Origin: Serripes groenlandicus
Taxonomy: Eukaryota; Mollusca; Bivalvia; Cardiida; Cardiidae
Assembly: GCA_031761405.1 (NCBI GenBank)
Contig: JASEVX010000007.1
Location: 43,974,411-44,038,410, forward strand
DNA: 64,000 nt
Direction: 5' to 3'
The translations under genes were made by a program, and so were the position numbers. Below are positions 33,301 to 45,373 of this stretch, piece after piece; position 1 is the first letter of the stretch, and the number at the start of each line of letters is the position of its first letter. The notes beneath the pieces are model-generated. The model ran no database searches. It was not told the DNA's origin and saw only the letters and a program-made list of their open reading frames with translations.

Positions 33301-33889
33301 CTACCTAACTCATATATATTATAAGGCTATACGTCACGTATATTGCCCCCATGCATCGTAGTATTTCTCGCAATCATTCAATGTTCTGATCACTGTTTAA
33401 CAATCACTTCCTGTTTCTAAGGCTACTGGTCCATATATACATTTACCGGTATATACTGTAGTGTCAATGTCAATGTAACATACTGCGTTAAATGAAAAGC
33501 TAACACAAAACTATGAGAGTCATTATATTGGTATTTACCCCCTCCCTTTAAGATGGACTCGTCCAGCTTTGCATTTAGAAGAGTCGATAGCCAATTATAG
33601 GAATATCAATATATTAAATTGAACAGCCCAACAGTATATAATCTGGTCAAAGTGTCCGGATTTATCCGGTTGGCCTGACTGGTATATACTGGTGGCAACG
33701 GCATCAGGAGTACCAGAGGTAAAATGAGTTACCTTAAGTCCGCGAATAGAAGAAATTGGTTTGATTATTTGTAGTGTGAGTTTAAATCGTCTAAATAAAC
33801 TGAAATGTCCATTTTATAGGTTTTCTTTCCCATTTTCCTCAATGGTTATTAGTTAGTCGATCACGAATTAATCCAATAAGGTAAATTAC
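33301..33889. other. intronic, no recognised feature
   Basis: No repeat family or exon recognised. Confidence 0.4.
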
Positions 33890-34119
33890 CTAACCCTTTA
33901 CCTCATGCGACAATTCTGCAGCAGACGACTTTGAACGTATTTTGTCAAAACATAGAAAATCTCCATAATTGAATGGATAACCTATGACTAAAAGTGGAAA
34001 ACATAGCGGCGAAAGGAGAAATTGCACGTTTTGTGCAATTTCTTCTTTTGTCACTATGTTTTCAAAAAGCCGTCTGCTGCAGAGGCGTCAGAAAGCGTCT
34101 ATATGAGGGAAAGGGTTAA
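33890..34119 (-). mobile_element. TTAA-1 element, intact
   Basis: Near-identical to the 29897 and 58980 copies. Left target CTAA, right TTAA. Core TTGCACGTTTTGTGCAA. Confidence 0.85.
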
Positions 34120-35080
34120 TCAATTACAATTAACCTGGGTTAGAATTGGGTCAGGTCTCTTAGTTCGATCGATTTGAGACGAGGGAATTTCTCCCACACA
34201 ATTTCTACAGATAAATGCATCGTCTAATCCTTGACAAATACATCTAGGCTAAAAACATTTGAGGCGTTCCACGAGAAAACCAACATTATGGACTATGCGT
34301 AATATACATACCGAAGAATTTTGATCATCAGATAAATATCAAATATCGATAAGCCTATCTGCGGTCTGAAACAATTCATTCGTTAATCTCCGTTAGGTTC
34401 CGTTATTTACCGATAATTGATCACACGCTGTGAACGGGGTAATAAAACAATTAACGCCTCGGGGATAGTCGTGTCGGACATTTAGCCAAATAAACTGATT
34501 TATAGCTTGATAGGGATAAAACCAAAACATCTGTAAATTAATAATATTTATTTACACACGCATTATATCATTTACGGCAGGAATGTTTTAAAGCAGTAAA
34601 TTACCAATTTACGTTCTGTTACTAAATGTATAATACCCATTCTATTCGAAATTGTAGGATAAAAAGAAACAGGATAAAAATTAACAGGACAAAAAGCAAC
34701 GGACAACAAGAAAACAGCATAAAAAGCAACGCATTTTCCAAAATACAATGAAAATCAATATGTTTAAGTCTACAAATATTAAAAGGTTCAAACTAGCAGA
34801 GGATTAATGTATCTTCTTGATATTGTAATGATTTTCTTTAATTTTGATACATTTTTGTGTGTTTAAAATTGGTCAAAACAATTGAGTCTGATTAAACTAT
34901 TTACAAATCTACAATAATATATGTAACTCAATTTGAAGTGCTAATATTTGTTTCACTTTGCAATGCTATTTTACGTTTTATGCATATCTGTGTGAAGATG
35001 TTTGAAATAGCGTAAGGAAAACATTGTGGGAGAAGAGACATTGCTCATAATTAGCAATTTCTCCCTTTCACGCAATTATA
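34120..35080. other. intronic; IR-C end fragment and TTAA-1 core
   Basis: Positions 34260-34303 (GGCGTTCCACGAGAAAACCA, then ATGGACTATGCG) are an isolated IR-C left end. Positions 35020-35080 carry a TTAA-1 core (TTGCTCATAATTAGCAA). A purine-rich AGGATAAAAAG-type run lies at 34655-34730. Confidence 0.45.
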
Positions 35081-35579
35081 TATTCTGTCAACAATTAAAG
35101 CAAATATTAGAACTTTTGCTAGTCTTCTGTCAGATGTTAATACAACAGATATTGAAGATGTTTACCATCTCCTTTTGATATGTCCTCCCTATACTGATGC
35201 AAGAGAGCAATACATTAATCCTTATTTTTTTAAACATCCATCGATGCAAAAATGCGTTGAATTGCTCAAAACAGAAAACAAATCAATTGTTAAAAAAACT
35301 GCCATTTTTGTTAAAATCGCATTAGAAATTAGATTACAGATATTTCAAGGTTAACCTTTATCAAAGTTCAGCCTCTTTACTATAATTTCCTGCTTTTCAC
35401 TTTTTCAATCAACTGATTTTTTTTTTTTTTTTTATTTTTTCCTTCTTCATTTCTTTATTTATTTATTTTTTTTTTTTCAAACCCACGTGACTGAATATTT
35501 ACTATATGTATGTATGTTTGTAAATGACTATGTACTTTGTATACGTCTAAATAAACGTTCTGTTCTGTTCTGTTCTGTT
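35081..35579 (+). mobile_element. LINE 3' end: C-terminal RT remnant, 3' UTR and (TTCTG)n tail
   Basis: A frame ending at 35354 encodes a peptide with DIEDVYHLLLICPPYTDARE followed by KKTAIFVKIALEIRLQIFQ and a stop. This is the 'E-D-x-x-H-L-L-x-x-C-P-x-Y-x-x-x-R' C-terminal pattern of non-LTR retrotransposon ORF2. Upstream is truncated, with no endonuclease or polymerase core. Downstream, a T-rich 3' UTR ends in AAATAAACG and about four TTCTG repeats, a common 3' terminus for CR1-like LINEs. It may represent the type of LINE that mobilises the SINEs, but their tails ((AATC)n) differ. Confidence 0.7.
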
Positions 35580-36499
35580 AAAAAAGGGTTGAAGAAAACA
35601 TTATTAGAAAAGGAGAAATTTATTATAATGAGCAATTTTTCCTGTGCACGCAATTATAATTTCTGTCAGATATTCGAAAGGGGTGGAAAGAAACATTGTG
35701 GGGTAAAGTGGAAAAATCATTGTAATTTCAGATAAATAAAGTTAAAATTTCGCATAAACAAAACATAAATTCTAAATACATTTATTGAAATGTGTCTTTT
35801 ACAAATGTATTCAATTAAAGGAAAAAATAATTAAACCTGAAATGAAAATTTCTTATTATCCTGGTTTTTTTTTTTGTCCGATTACCCCTATTCGCAGTTG
35901 TTAAAGATACATCATTTCACATTGAAGATTGTCGTATAGATCATGTATATAGTATTAATGATTATGTAATAGGGGTACGCGACTCGCTTCAGACCCCCTG
36001 GTGATAACAAATTGACTTTATGAGGGTCATAAAACTTCGGGTAAAATCGGGAGCATTGCCGGACTTTCACGAACAAATCCGAAATCATAAAGTTACAAAT
36101 ATATCTTCAAAAAAGACCATCTAAATCTAAATTTATTTTGATGAAATAAAAATTACATTGTAGATGAAGAAGTGCCGCATCCGAGACCGTTTGTACCTAA
36201 GAAATATATATAATAATATTTGATATACATCGATTATAAGTAAAGGGGTACTTTTATTTTGTTCTTTGTCTATATGATATTGACAACGTTTATTTAACCT
36301 AAAAAAAGACCATTTAAATCATATTTTTCTCGAAAAATAAAATATACATATTAAAGATAGATAATTATATTTTATGGAGCCGTTTGCACCTAAGCGATAA
36401 CTTAATTAATTAAAGAGTTATAGCGCGTTAAAGTTACAGCTACTCTTTGTTTCCATATGGTAAATTACCCCCGATAGCAATTGCCGGTGGAATAATTCT
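35580..36499. other. intronic, AT-rich, no clear feature
   Basis: A weak TTAA-1 core (GAGAAATTTATTATAATGAG) lies at 35616-35640. Two related AAAAAAGACCATxTAAATC stretches at 36109 and 36301 suggest a small duplication. Confidence 0.4.
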
Positions 36500-36724
36500 T
36501 CCACATGATCGACCAGATCAGTCTGCGCAGTCCGCGCAGGCTAATCTGGGCCGACACATTCCGTCTCAGGGGGATGGAGGTATAGAGTAATGATTTCTGA
36601 AACAGAAAAGCCTCAGGAGGCGAAACGTGTCTGTCCGTATTAGCCTGCGCGGTATGCTTAGGCTGATCCGGGTCAATACTTTACGCAGCGCCCACAATGT
36701 TGGTTTTCTCGTGGGACGGCTCAT
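36500..36724. mobile_element. IR-C element, left end eroded
   Basis: GCGCAGGCTAATCTGGGCCG, CGACACATTCCGTCTCAGGG, TTAGCCTGCGCGGTATGC and right end TGTTGGTTTTCTCGTGGGAC then GGCTCAT. Confidence 0.75.
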
Positions 36725-36732
36725 TTATTCAA

Positions 36733-36955
36733 TTTATCCTTTCACACATACATTTGTACAACAAATCTGCAGCAAAAGACAGTGAACGTGTCTGTGCAAA
36801 AATATGGAAAATCTCCATAAATTAAAGTATACTTATTGAATCGAAATTAAGACAATATGACAACTGGAGAAATTAACCACCATGAGTAATTTGTCCTTTA
36901 GCCACATTGTCTCCAAAAGTTGTCAGTTTATAAAACCACTGTGTGGGGGGGGTAA
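36733..36955. mobile_element. TTAA-1, old copy
   Basis: TTATCCTTTCACACATAC left, GGGGGGGTAAC right, core TTAACCACCATGAGTAA. Inserted about 10 bp from the IR-C end. Confidence 0.5.
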
Positions 36956-37518
36956 CTGTTATCGTAGATTTGGCACAGAAACTATAGCCTTCTAAACGAA
37001 ACCCAATTTGTCGTCCGTATAAATGGAATATATTTTGTTTAAGCTTATCTTATCAATAATTCATCGTCCAAAATGTACTGTTAAGCCTAAACCGGATGAT
37101 AGCGCCATTTTTGGAAACAGACACATTACTCATCATTTTACCTTGTCATGTACTGTTTCATGTAATAAGCAAGAAAGAATTCACCCCGCGAAGATGGTTA
37201 ACTTTGATGGCTGGGACGAAACTTTTTTTCACATAATCTACTTTCACTTTCAAACAAGTTCAAATTACTACAATTGATAAAATCAAAAATGTAAGTGCAT
37301 CCTATACATATTTAAAATTAACTGAAGCTTAATGTTATATATTCGATGCATTCTGTTGGAGGTATACACTTATTTTCACGCAAACAAAGGTTGTTTATGA
37401 CAAATTTTCTCAACATAATCTGACTTATTGAAACTACAACATCACATATATTCTTTGTATTTTTTCTATTTTGCTATTTTTACTGTTTGTACATGATTGC
37501 AAAAATATATTTTGTAAT

Positions 37519-37690
37519 TTGCCGACACATTCCGTCTAAGGGGGGATAGATAGAGTAGTGATTCCTGAAACAGAAAATCCACAGGAGGCGAAAAGTGTCT
37601 ATCCGGGTACGCCTGTGTGGCATGCTTAGGCTGACCCGGGTCGATACTTTACGCAGAGTCCACAATGTTGATTTTCTCATGAGACGGCAT
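37519..37690. mobile_element. IR-C element, left half missing
   Basis: Starts at CCGACACATTCCGTCTAAGG, shares CTGAAACAGAAAATCCACAG and GGCATGCTTAGGCTGACCCG, and ends TTTTCTCATGAGACGGCAT. Confidence 0.75.
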
Positions 37691-39012
37691 ACACATTGAT
37701 TATTGCCAAGCTACGCCCCTGTCAATTCACCTTTGTAGGACCCCGTTACGGAGATTCAATAAGAATCCAGTTTCTCCAGACGCAGCTCAAATATATTCAC
37801 GAGAACTTTCACTGGTTAAATTATTCCAAATCAAAGAATAGATATATACGGCCGATGTATGATGTTTCTGCCCTGTCTAGAACGAAAGTTAAGTATAAAA
37901 CCAAAAAAAATCCGAACGTTGACCTGAAAATAACACACACAATGTCGGCATATAATGCGACAAAAGTCTCCTTTGAGATACAGTCAAAAAGAATAAATAA
38001 CGTTAATGTCAAAAGTCATGAAAAATATATAGAAACATGTATGTGTAGTGAGCGCGATTATCTTACTTGATTGTTCCAAGTAAGTATGTAATAATAAGTT
38101 TTGCGTACATTTGGGTAAATGGTTGGTTTTAATGTTTACAAAAATGAAAAAATCTCAGCATGGGTTTGAAATTTGAAATTTGAAGTTGAATGCACCACTT
38201 CTCCTTCTGGTCCAAATGTTTACGAACAGGCACGTGACAATACTGCTTTAGAATTACATTTGAATACAAGCTTTCGCATCAAAGATCGCTATTTCTGACT
38301 GCATCCACAGATGATATTTGGACTAAAGTGTAAACTTGTTCCTTTTGACCTACTTTCTCACATTGTTTCAGACAATTTTTGGGATCAACATCTTCCAACT
38401 GTGTTTTGCCAACATCATGGGAGACGATATCTTACAGTCATTTTTAGGGCAGAGCTTGGCTGAGTCTGATGTGCAAGTCAAGTTGTTAAGGGGAAGAGCT
38501 CCGAGCTACATGTATGTGCCCAGAATTTGTTTCAGCTAGAGTACCTTAAATAATATGTCGTATAACCATCGAAGATTCATTTGTTGAAAGAAAAAAGGTC
38601 GCGATCTCCTCGGCCTATAGGAAACCACGCCCCTGCATTGATAATTTATCTTGTAATATGGTAAGTCGTATTTCCGTGTCTTAAGTTCTTAACCCCTTAC
38701 AATGACATTTTTGAGTGAATTAGTTGAACATGACCAATTGGACATTGAGACCCTAACATAGTTACAGAAATTATGTTTGTACCGTTTCTGATGTATCCAG
38801 TTAGGTTTATTTCATTTAGTTCCTTAATGATTAAGCCGCGTCCAGTGTGTTGGAATTTAAACCCTTTCCCATATACGGACGCTTCTTGACTCCTCTACGA
38901 CTTTGGCAGGAGGAGAATTTCGCTTATATCAGCATGCATGTAATTTAGTCCTGTATGCATACTTTGTTGGTATTTAGCCTTCGAATTGTTTCATATGTTC
39001 CCGTTACAAAGA
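37691..39012. other. intronic, no recognised gene
   Basis: Contains the longest non-repetitive unassigned frame of the window (37696-38070 plus, 124 residues, Lys/Asn/Ile-rich). I see no motif in it and no splice context that supports it. A second short frame at 38336-38539 follows an acceptor-like TTGTTTCAG but is also unrecognised. Confidence 0.3.
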
Positions 39013-39268
39013 CCGCCTCGGTAGTGTATATTGGTAGAGCGTCCTCGAATCTGGAGGTCGCGTGGGTTTGATCCCCGATCGGGTCAAACCAAAGACTTTG
39101 AAAATGGTAGTAATAACTACACCCTTGGCGCTCGGGGTTGCGGGGTTAGCATTACGACTGACTGACTGTTGTCAGGATAAATGGACCAGTAGTACTGATA
39201 ACTTACCAAGGTCGCCGTGATATAACTGAACAATTGTTAAAAGCGGTGTACAGCATCAACCAATCAAT
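39013..39268 (+). mobile_element. SINE-2, full length, with target duplication
   Basis: tRNA-like head (CGCCTCGGTAGTG, TTGGTAGAGCG, GGGTTTGATCCCC), GGTCAAACCAAAGACTTTGA, GACTGACTGTTGTCAGGAT, CGCCGTGATATAACTGAAC, AATC tail. Flanks CCCGTTACAAAGA and CCCGTTACAGAGA (39000-39012, 39269-39281) differ at one base. Confidence 0.9.
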
Positions 39269-39281
39269 CCCGTTACAGAGA

Positions 39282-40165
39282 GTCTATAAGAACCCCCCAT
39301 ATCGACAGATGCGGCGTAAATCCAATAAGTAGATGTCCTTCCGTGTAGATTAATTACATATTTGGCAGCACGGAATCGGTATCTCAAATAAATGACCCAA
39401 AATGGATGAAAATTAAGAGCAGGGAATGGCAGAATCATCTAAATTGACGACAAGGAATGGTCAATCATTATAAATAGCGGCAGGTATAAACAATGCAAAT
39501 ATAACTGTTACAACTTAATGGCGTTCTTTGTAGTTATCATTTTGACGAATTTTATAAAGAAACCGGGCAAAATTACATTAATATGTTCACACTTTTTTCT
39601 TTTAATCTCGTCAAGTTTCGTAAAGAAATATGTAAGTTTGTGTTATTTTGTTAACAAAGTGTCTTGATCAACTTACTTTCGCGTCAAATAATGAGCCCAA
39701 CATGACTTGTTAATTAATGTATCGATATCCATTCTGATGCTTTGTTAACGACCGGTCATTCTTTATTTGTCAAATTCCGTGTCTGGCGTATCTTTCTACA
39801 TGATATGAGTCGTTAAATGAAGACACGTGTCCAATTGTTGTCAATTTACAATGGCCTTTATCAGTCCAGTATTAGTTCTCTTCATGTTTATATCAGCTGG
39901 TCAAGGATCATACAGGATTACGCAGAATCTCTATTGTGTGGATATCAAAATTGGTCGATTAAAAGGTCCAAGACGAGAGCAAGACCTGTATCTGGGCCAA
40001 TACTAGACATATTGATTGATGACGTTTTTAGTTTAGACCGCGCCAAATGTTTTAAGTAATAACACCATGACAGGCCAAGTCGTATCTGTAATGTGCGAAT
40101 CACATTGTATAGTCTTTGTTTGTTGTTGGTGCGATGCAGTCAATATTAGTTAATATAAGTACTGT
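39282..40165. other. intronic, no recognised feature
   Basis: No repeat family or exon recognised. Confidence 0.4.
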
Positions 40166-40345
40166 ATAACCCGGCCGATTGGTTAGCGTCGGGGATTTTA
40201 AGCAGGGCGTCCTGGGTTTGATCCAAAGTCGCTACGATCATGGAGGAGAGTCCTTGGGGAAGGCACATCTCCTAGCTTAGTACTGGTTTGTTTACCCAGG
40301 GATCGTAAATAGGTAATATAACTAAAATAATATTGAAAATATTTA
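40166..40345 (+). mobile_element. SINE-3, tRNA-headed
   Basis: CCGGCCGATTGGTTAGCGTC head, CTGGGTTTGATCC B-box, AGGCACATCTCCTAGC, TAGTACTGGTTTGTTTACCC, GGGATCGTAAATAGG. Confidence 0.8.
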
Positions 40346-40763
40346 CAGATTAAATGCATTATAAAGCGGAAAGTAGTTTGTTCATTTCTGAAAAAATATC
40401 TTTTTTTTAAAAGATCTATATTTAATTGGCCTTTCAACTAATTATTGTTGTTCGAAGGACACAATCTAAATCTTTCGAAGGTACTTTTTATTTATTTGAA
40501 AGTTCAATAAACTAGAAACACTCTCTGATTCTGCCTCAAATTAAGACAGATAATTGAAACTATTAACTATACATGTATGGTTCTACTCTTTGTATAGGAG
40601 TGCCAAATAGACTAAGCCAGTAAGCATTTCTATAAAAAAAGATCAACTGGGAAACATTTTTCTTTCGGAAAGTTCTTATCATAAATAGCACAAAATTCGT
40701 TATCCACATTTAAACAATGTTAAAAGACCGACCTGAAATCGTAACAATATAACCTGACAAACC

Positions 40764-40985
40764 GCTGAAATCCGCTGTGGTCGAGTGGTTAGCGTCGGGG
40801 ATTTCGAAACCGGGTGTCCCGGGTTCGATCCCCAGTCGCGGCACTACGGTCATGGTGGAGTGCACTTGGGCAATGCACATTTTCTAGCCTAGTACTGGTT
40901 TGTTTACCCAGGGATCATGAATAATTAAATTTAATTGCGCGCTAAATGACCTTAGCTGTCGATGCGCCATAAAACAATATACATT
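40764..40985 (+). mobile_element. SINE-3, best-preserved copy, with target duplication
   Basis: Head like tRNA-Ser/Leu: GTGGTCGAGTGGTTAGCGTC (A-box) and CCCGGGTTCGATCCCCAGTC (perfect B-box). Body CATGGTGGAGTGCAC, CTAGCCTAGTACTGGTTTG, ATCATGAATAA. Flanked by CTGACAAACC (40754-40763, 40986-40995). Internal pol III promoter elements appear intact. Confidence 0.9.
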
Positions 40986-40995
40986 CTGACAAACC

Positions 40996-41487
40996 AATTT
41001 TTTTTATCAGACTGCACGAAAGAAAAGACCGATCTTGATAGGACGCAGCATTACATCGTTAAGCCAATACATCAGTTTCCAAAATTAAACCGTTCAGACA
41101 TGAGCGAGTCAATGCTAGGTTAAAACCGACTTTCAAGTCAGGTAGAGGATAGGAAACTGCGTTTTGTTCACAAAATATCGACTCTTTCAACAGATTCAAT
41201 AACAAGGCAAATTGTTACAAGAAGATTTACATACAAGTTCCTAAATAGATGAAAGGTTTTATACCGTACAAGTACCAGCTCACGGAAAAATAGTTAATGG
41301 CGGATATATTAGTTAGTTTTACAGACAATGCGGAATCACTTACTAAGTATGCATGGAAACGACGCGTTTGTAAAGCAATATCGGAACGGGAACAGCATTT
41401 ATGGGAATATCGCACAAATAGTCTAATGCAGACGTCGACATAAACTTTTGTTAGACAATTACATTCTTCTATCAGTCCTGCAGTTGT
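40996..41487. other. intronic, no recognised feature
   Basis: No repeat family or exon recognised. Confidence 0.4.
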
Positions 41488-41854
41488 TTGGTCATTTTCA
41501 AAAAGAAAACAGATAATAATCTTGCAAAATTCATTTCAACTATTCGGGTTCAAAAAGTTGTTCAAGTCAATTCATTGTATAAACTCTGTAAAAAACGTTA
41601 TTTAAACAAATATGTGCATATTCTGTCAGAATGTTTCCATTTTAATCAGTCGAGAGATCAGTTGTTTAACAATATATCTGAAGCTTTTGGAAGGGAAAAT
41701 GCAACGTAACTTATCAGATTGGGAAAAGTTTATTTTACTTGTGCACTGCTAGGCGCAAGACAGGACGTACGTTTCATTGTGCAGAACTGTAAGTTTTACA
41801 GATGTGTATTCAAATGTGTAAGAACCACAGTATCTGCATATGAATTGCAATAAA
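41488..41854 (+). pseudogene. possible decayed LINE ORF2 C-terminus
   Basis: A frame encodes KLCKKRYLNKYVHILSECFH then FNQSRDQLFNNI. The C-x(n)-H-x-L-x-x-C-x-x-F-x-x-x-R-x-x-LF spacing resembles the C-terminal region of non-LTR retrotransposon RT ORFs. After a frameshift near 41710 another frame continues to a stop at about 41852. Low confidence: the match is to a loose pattern only. Confidence 0.35.
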
Positions 41855-42629
41855 AAGGTAATGTTGATATTGTAATCTTAACACATAACAACCAGTACGT
41901 AAATTATTGAACATCGCACTCGTAATGTCGCTTTGATCTAACTGTATATATTTTTCTTTTTTTCTTCTTCTTTTTTACCATTGTATCATATCGTGCATGT
42001 TGTGCATGTATATATCATAGTTATCTTGATAAATAAAGTCATCTGCTGAGGATTTGTGGCTGCATGTGGGAAACGCTTACAGTACTTGGTTATCGCGCTA
42101 TACCAGCTAATGAAGTATGTAATTTGAATATCATTACCATGATATTAAAACCTTCCGAAATTCGATTTTGGTGTGGCGAGATTCGTATAAACCGAGGTAT
42201 GGCGAGATTCGTATAAACCGAGGTATGGAAGGTTTACGGCGAATACGATCGAATATTATGCTCGTAGTGTCTGTTGTCAGTCTTAACCGTTAGTCAGAGA
42301 ATTCTAGGATGCTTAGACGGCGGACAGCGAAAACGCTGATACCAAGCTGCAACTGATCTGGATATTCGGTGGTCGCAAAGTCCCGGAAGTCAATGTACGC
42401 ATAACGTGGCCCATTTAGATTTGCCGACAGTAAAGTAATTTGTCTCTTGTACAATGAATGCGCCATAATTTAAAAATCCAATATTAGAAATCCGTCAAAA
42501 CTATTTCACCTTTGACCTGATCTGCTAAGTTTAGAGTCGTCTTCTTCAAACAGAGTTAGGTAAATGCGAGAAAGGCTTTGACAAATTCAAATCAGATTTT
42601 ATTTTAGCTAGAATGATTTGTGTGTGGTT
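41855..42629. other. intronic, short direct repeats only
   Basis: A roughly 30-bp direct duplication (GGCGAGATTCGTATAAACCG) occurs at 42174-42230. Otherwise nothing recognised. Confidence 0.4.
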
Positions 42630-42795
42630 GTTTATAGTGTATATTACCGTGTTTCTCAACAATTTACAGTTATGTCACGGCGTTTCCTTTTTAAGTAACT
42701 ATTACTACTGGTCCAATTATTCTGACACTAGCGAGTCACGTGTACTACTAACCCAACACTCCTGATCGACAAGGAGGGACTTGTTATTACCAGAA
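42630..42795 (-). mobile_element. SINE-2, head missing
   Basis: TATGTCACGGCGTTTCC, TATTACTACTGGTCCAATTA, CTGACACTAGCGAGTCACG, GACAAGGAGGGACTTG in reverse orientation. Confidence 0.75.
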
Positions 42796-43794
42796 AGGAT
42801 TGTCTAAATGAGGAGATATTGCTCGTAATGCAGTCGTCTTCTGCGTAATGCGCCGTAAAGATTCGTCTGATTTTGCGAAAGAGTTTAAAATGATATTGCA
42901 TTCATTTTGCCATATATCTTCAGGTAATTTACATCTTATCTTATCTTCCATTTCCTTATTACGATGTTTCCGATTCACAATATTCCTGGCATAGATGGCA
43001 TTTGCGTTATATTCTACGCAGCAGACGTATTTTTGTGAATAGGAAAATTGGCTCATTTTATTGCATATGTCTTTTCATCTGCACTTGTTCCAAATATTAG
43101 CATTTCTTTGATGGGATTTGGAAATGTGAGAACAAGATAAAGCACTGTGAATTACCTCTTCCCAGATATAGCCGCATTTAAACGCCTCTGCAGCAGACGA
43201 CTTGTGAAAGGATTGTGGCACGAGGAGGAGAACATTGCTCATAATGAGTAATTGCTTCTTTTGCCACAATATTTTCAACGATAAATTTATTAATTTTGCT
43301 TTTTCCAAATGTTTGCCAAATCTTTTTGAAAGTCGTTTTTCGTTGGGTTGAACACCAAGCACGTCTGGTGATTTGCGGTCGTTTCCCGGCACTGACGTCA
43401 TTTCATGTTTTATCACATAAATACCCTTATTTTCAAGTTGAGAACAAATCACGGAACAACGATATCCAACATGTGTGATAACAAAAACACGTCATACACG
43501 CGACTACTGATGACGTCATTTTGACCTTTATCTTTATTATGTTTATTGTTAAGTTGTTAAATTTTACACATTGAAAAATGCAATAATACGTTATTTTGAA
43601 TGCAATAATACGTTATTTTGAATAAATAACGAGTCTTAATTGTTTAAAACATTGTTGTTTTTTTTCTTCTTATTCAAAAATGATGAGGACTACTTTTTTA
43701 TGCGGTGAATCACAAGTTCTCATGAAGAATAGGTTATTCGGTCTTTGTTTTGATGTTGTCAATATTTTTCATTAAAACACACTGTTTAGGTGAT
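42796..43794. other. intronic; one TTAA-1 core
   Basis: Positions 43180-43280 carry a TTAA-1 core (CATTGCTCATAATGAGTAAT). The minus-strand frames around 42787-43452 overlap this repeat and show no known motif. Confidence 0.4.
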
Positions 43795-43955
43795 AAAAAG
43801 AATCCATCACTCGTTTTTCTTTGGAGAAGATTTCTTAAATTCGTCTCGAAAAAGAGAGTTATTAACCTCGCCAAGAGGCTCGGTTAATAACCGTCTTTTT
43901 CTAGACTCATTTAAGAAATTTTGATCTCCAAAGAAAACTCATGATGGATCCTATA
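43795..43955. mobile_element. near-perfect palindromic element
   Basis: Arms: ATCCATCACTCGTTTTTCTT, TGGAGAAGATTTCTTAAAT on the left pair with ATTTAAGAAATTTTGATCTCC, AAAGAAAACTCATGATGGAT on the right. Centre GTTATTAACCTCGCC / GGCTCGGTTAATAAC. About 160 bp fold-back, no coding. Confidence 0.8.
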
Positions 43956-44377
43956 TATATTGACGTAACAGTATAGTCTTTATAGAATGCAAGCACACAT
44001 GATATTTCCCGTTATTCATCTAGACAAACACGCTTTCTTTTCAGTCATAGTATGGCGGCCATTTGAAGCAACTTACAGAACAGATATTTATTTTTAATTG
44101 ACATTTAGCAAAGATAGAAGGTATAGAAGACGAATAACGCGTATAGCAACGTCTTCGATCACATGTCGGAAATAATTTTTTATCCGCTCTTAGGTTCCAA
44201 CTCACAATTCTTCCCTACCTACAGACGCATGTTGACACATTTACATTTCTCCATTTGCCACAATGCTTTCAACTTTATTCAATAATTATGATTTCTGTTA
44301 TAGAGATTTTTCGATTTTTTAAATAGATGCTTTCAAAGTTTTCCGCAATGAGCCGCGTCTCAACCGGTGTGTATCCT
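43956..44377. other. intronic, no recognised feature
   Basis: A faint TTAA-1 relative (ACAGACGCATGTTGACACAT, then CACAATGCTTTCAAC) is present at about 44220-44340. Confidence 0.4.
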
Positions 44378-44880
44378 CAGTCGCGGCGGTCATGGTGGAG
44401 TGCGCTTTGTCAAGCCAACTGGAGACATCGGTCAGTTATCTCCCTTTAATACTCTCTACATCTAGCTAGGTCCTATCATTGGTTTCCTCTGTTTTTATCA
44501 TTGGTTTCTTTGCACTGGATGGTGCACTTATAAATTGCATTTTCTTGGCCAACTGTTATTAGATTGATTAGTAATTCCACATTTGCTTTCTTTAAACACT
44601 GCTATGTAAATTTTCTCTTTTGAATCTTCACTTTTATTAACACATTTATGATTAATGTGTACAGAGTAATTGCAATATCTCATTGCGAAATAGAGATAAA
44701 GACAAAGGATTCCAACTAAAACGACCTACCAACCATTTGGGAGATAATATAATTATCACTTATGTCCCTAATTGTTCTAGCCTAGTACTGGTTTGTTTAC
44801 CCGGATATTACGAATAAGTTAACTGTCGCCTTGATATAGCTGAACTAATGTTGAAAATGCGGTAAGAAACTAATAAAACA
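44378..44880 (+). mobile_element. SINE-3 copy split by about 355 bp of other sequence
   Basis: Positions 44378-44420 have CCTCAGTCGCGGCGGTCATG then GTGGAGTGCGCTTTG. The continuing body (CTAGCCTAGTACTGGTTTG, TTACGAATAAGTTAACTGTC) resumes at 44777. The intervening 44421-44776 is unassigned and could be an insertion. Confidence 0.6.
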
Positions 44881-45360
44881 TATAAAACTGCCGCGTCATG
44901 CGATCAGACCATTTTTGCCGTGGAATTAACGGTATTGGTACAGACAAAAAACCTTACTTAAACAGTTATATAAAGGCTAAAGGCTTTTCTAAATGATCTG
45001 CGTCTAGCGACTTAAACTCTTAATGCACTCTGCGTTGACGATATTTAAAGATATACATGTATTGCCTAACATCTAAATGCAGATGGGCTACACTACCAGC
45101 GTTTTGTCAAAAGATTCTACTACGACTAACTTGCTTGTAGATGGACAGAGAATATGTTGATGAGATGTAGACGGACAGAGAATATGTTGATGAGTTTGTG
45201 AGACTGTGTGGATGCCAGACATGGCTCGCATATAGCCGAAAATTATTCGGAAGCTCTGTTGAGACTGTACGTATACGCATGCTCAACTGAGTCTTCACAT
45301 CTGAAATCAGATCAGTCCACTCTCAACGCGGTTTATTTGCAAGACATACTTTAGAGATTA
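44881..45360. other. intronic, short direct repeat
   Basis: A 30-bp tandem duplication (GACAGAGAATATGTTGATGA) lies at 45138-45194. Nothing else recognised. Confidence 0.4.
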
Positions 45361-45373
45361 TCATCATTCAAAG

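Noticed and set aside
37696..38070. 124-residue unassigned frame
   Set aside because: No motif, Lys/Asn-rich as expected for AT-rich DNA, adjoining an IR-C element and inside the 29.5-kb intron. Not supported as a gene.
38336..38539. Possible plus-strand exon after TTGTTTCAG
   Set aside because: Acceptor-like sequence only; no recognisable protein and no matching donor or partner exon.
40783..40853. True tRNA gene (Ser/Leu-like)
   Set aside because: A- and B-boxes are good, but it is fused to a SINE body shared by other copies, with a target duplication around the whole unit.
42787..43452. Minus-strand frames of 89 and 125 residues
   Set aside because: They run through a TTAA-1 core and show no conserved motif; treated as chance.
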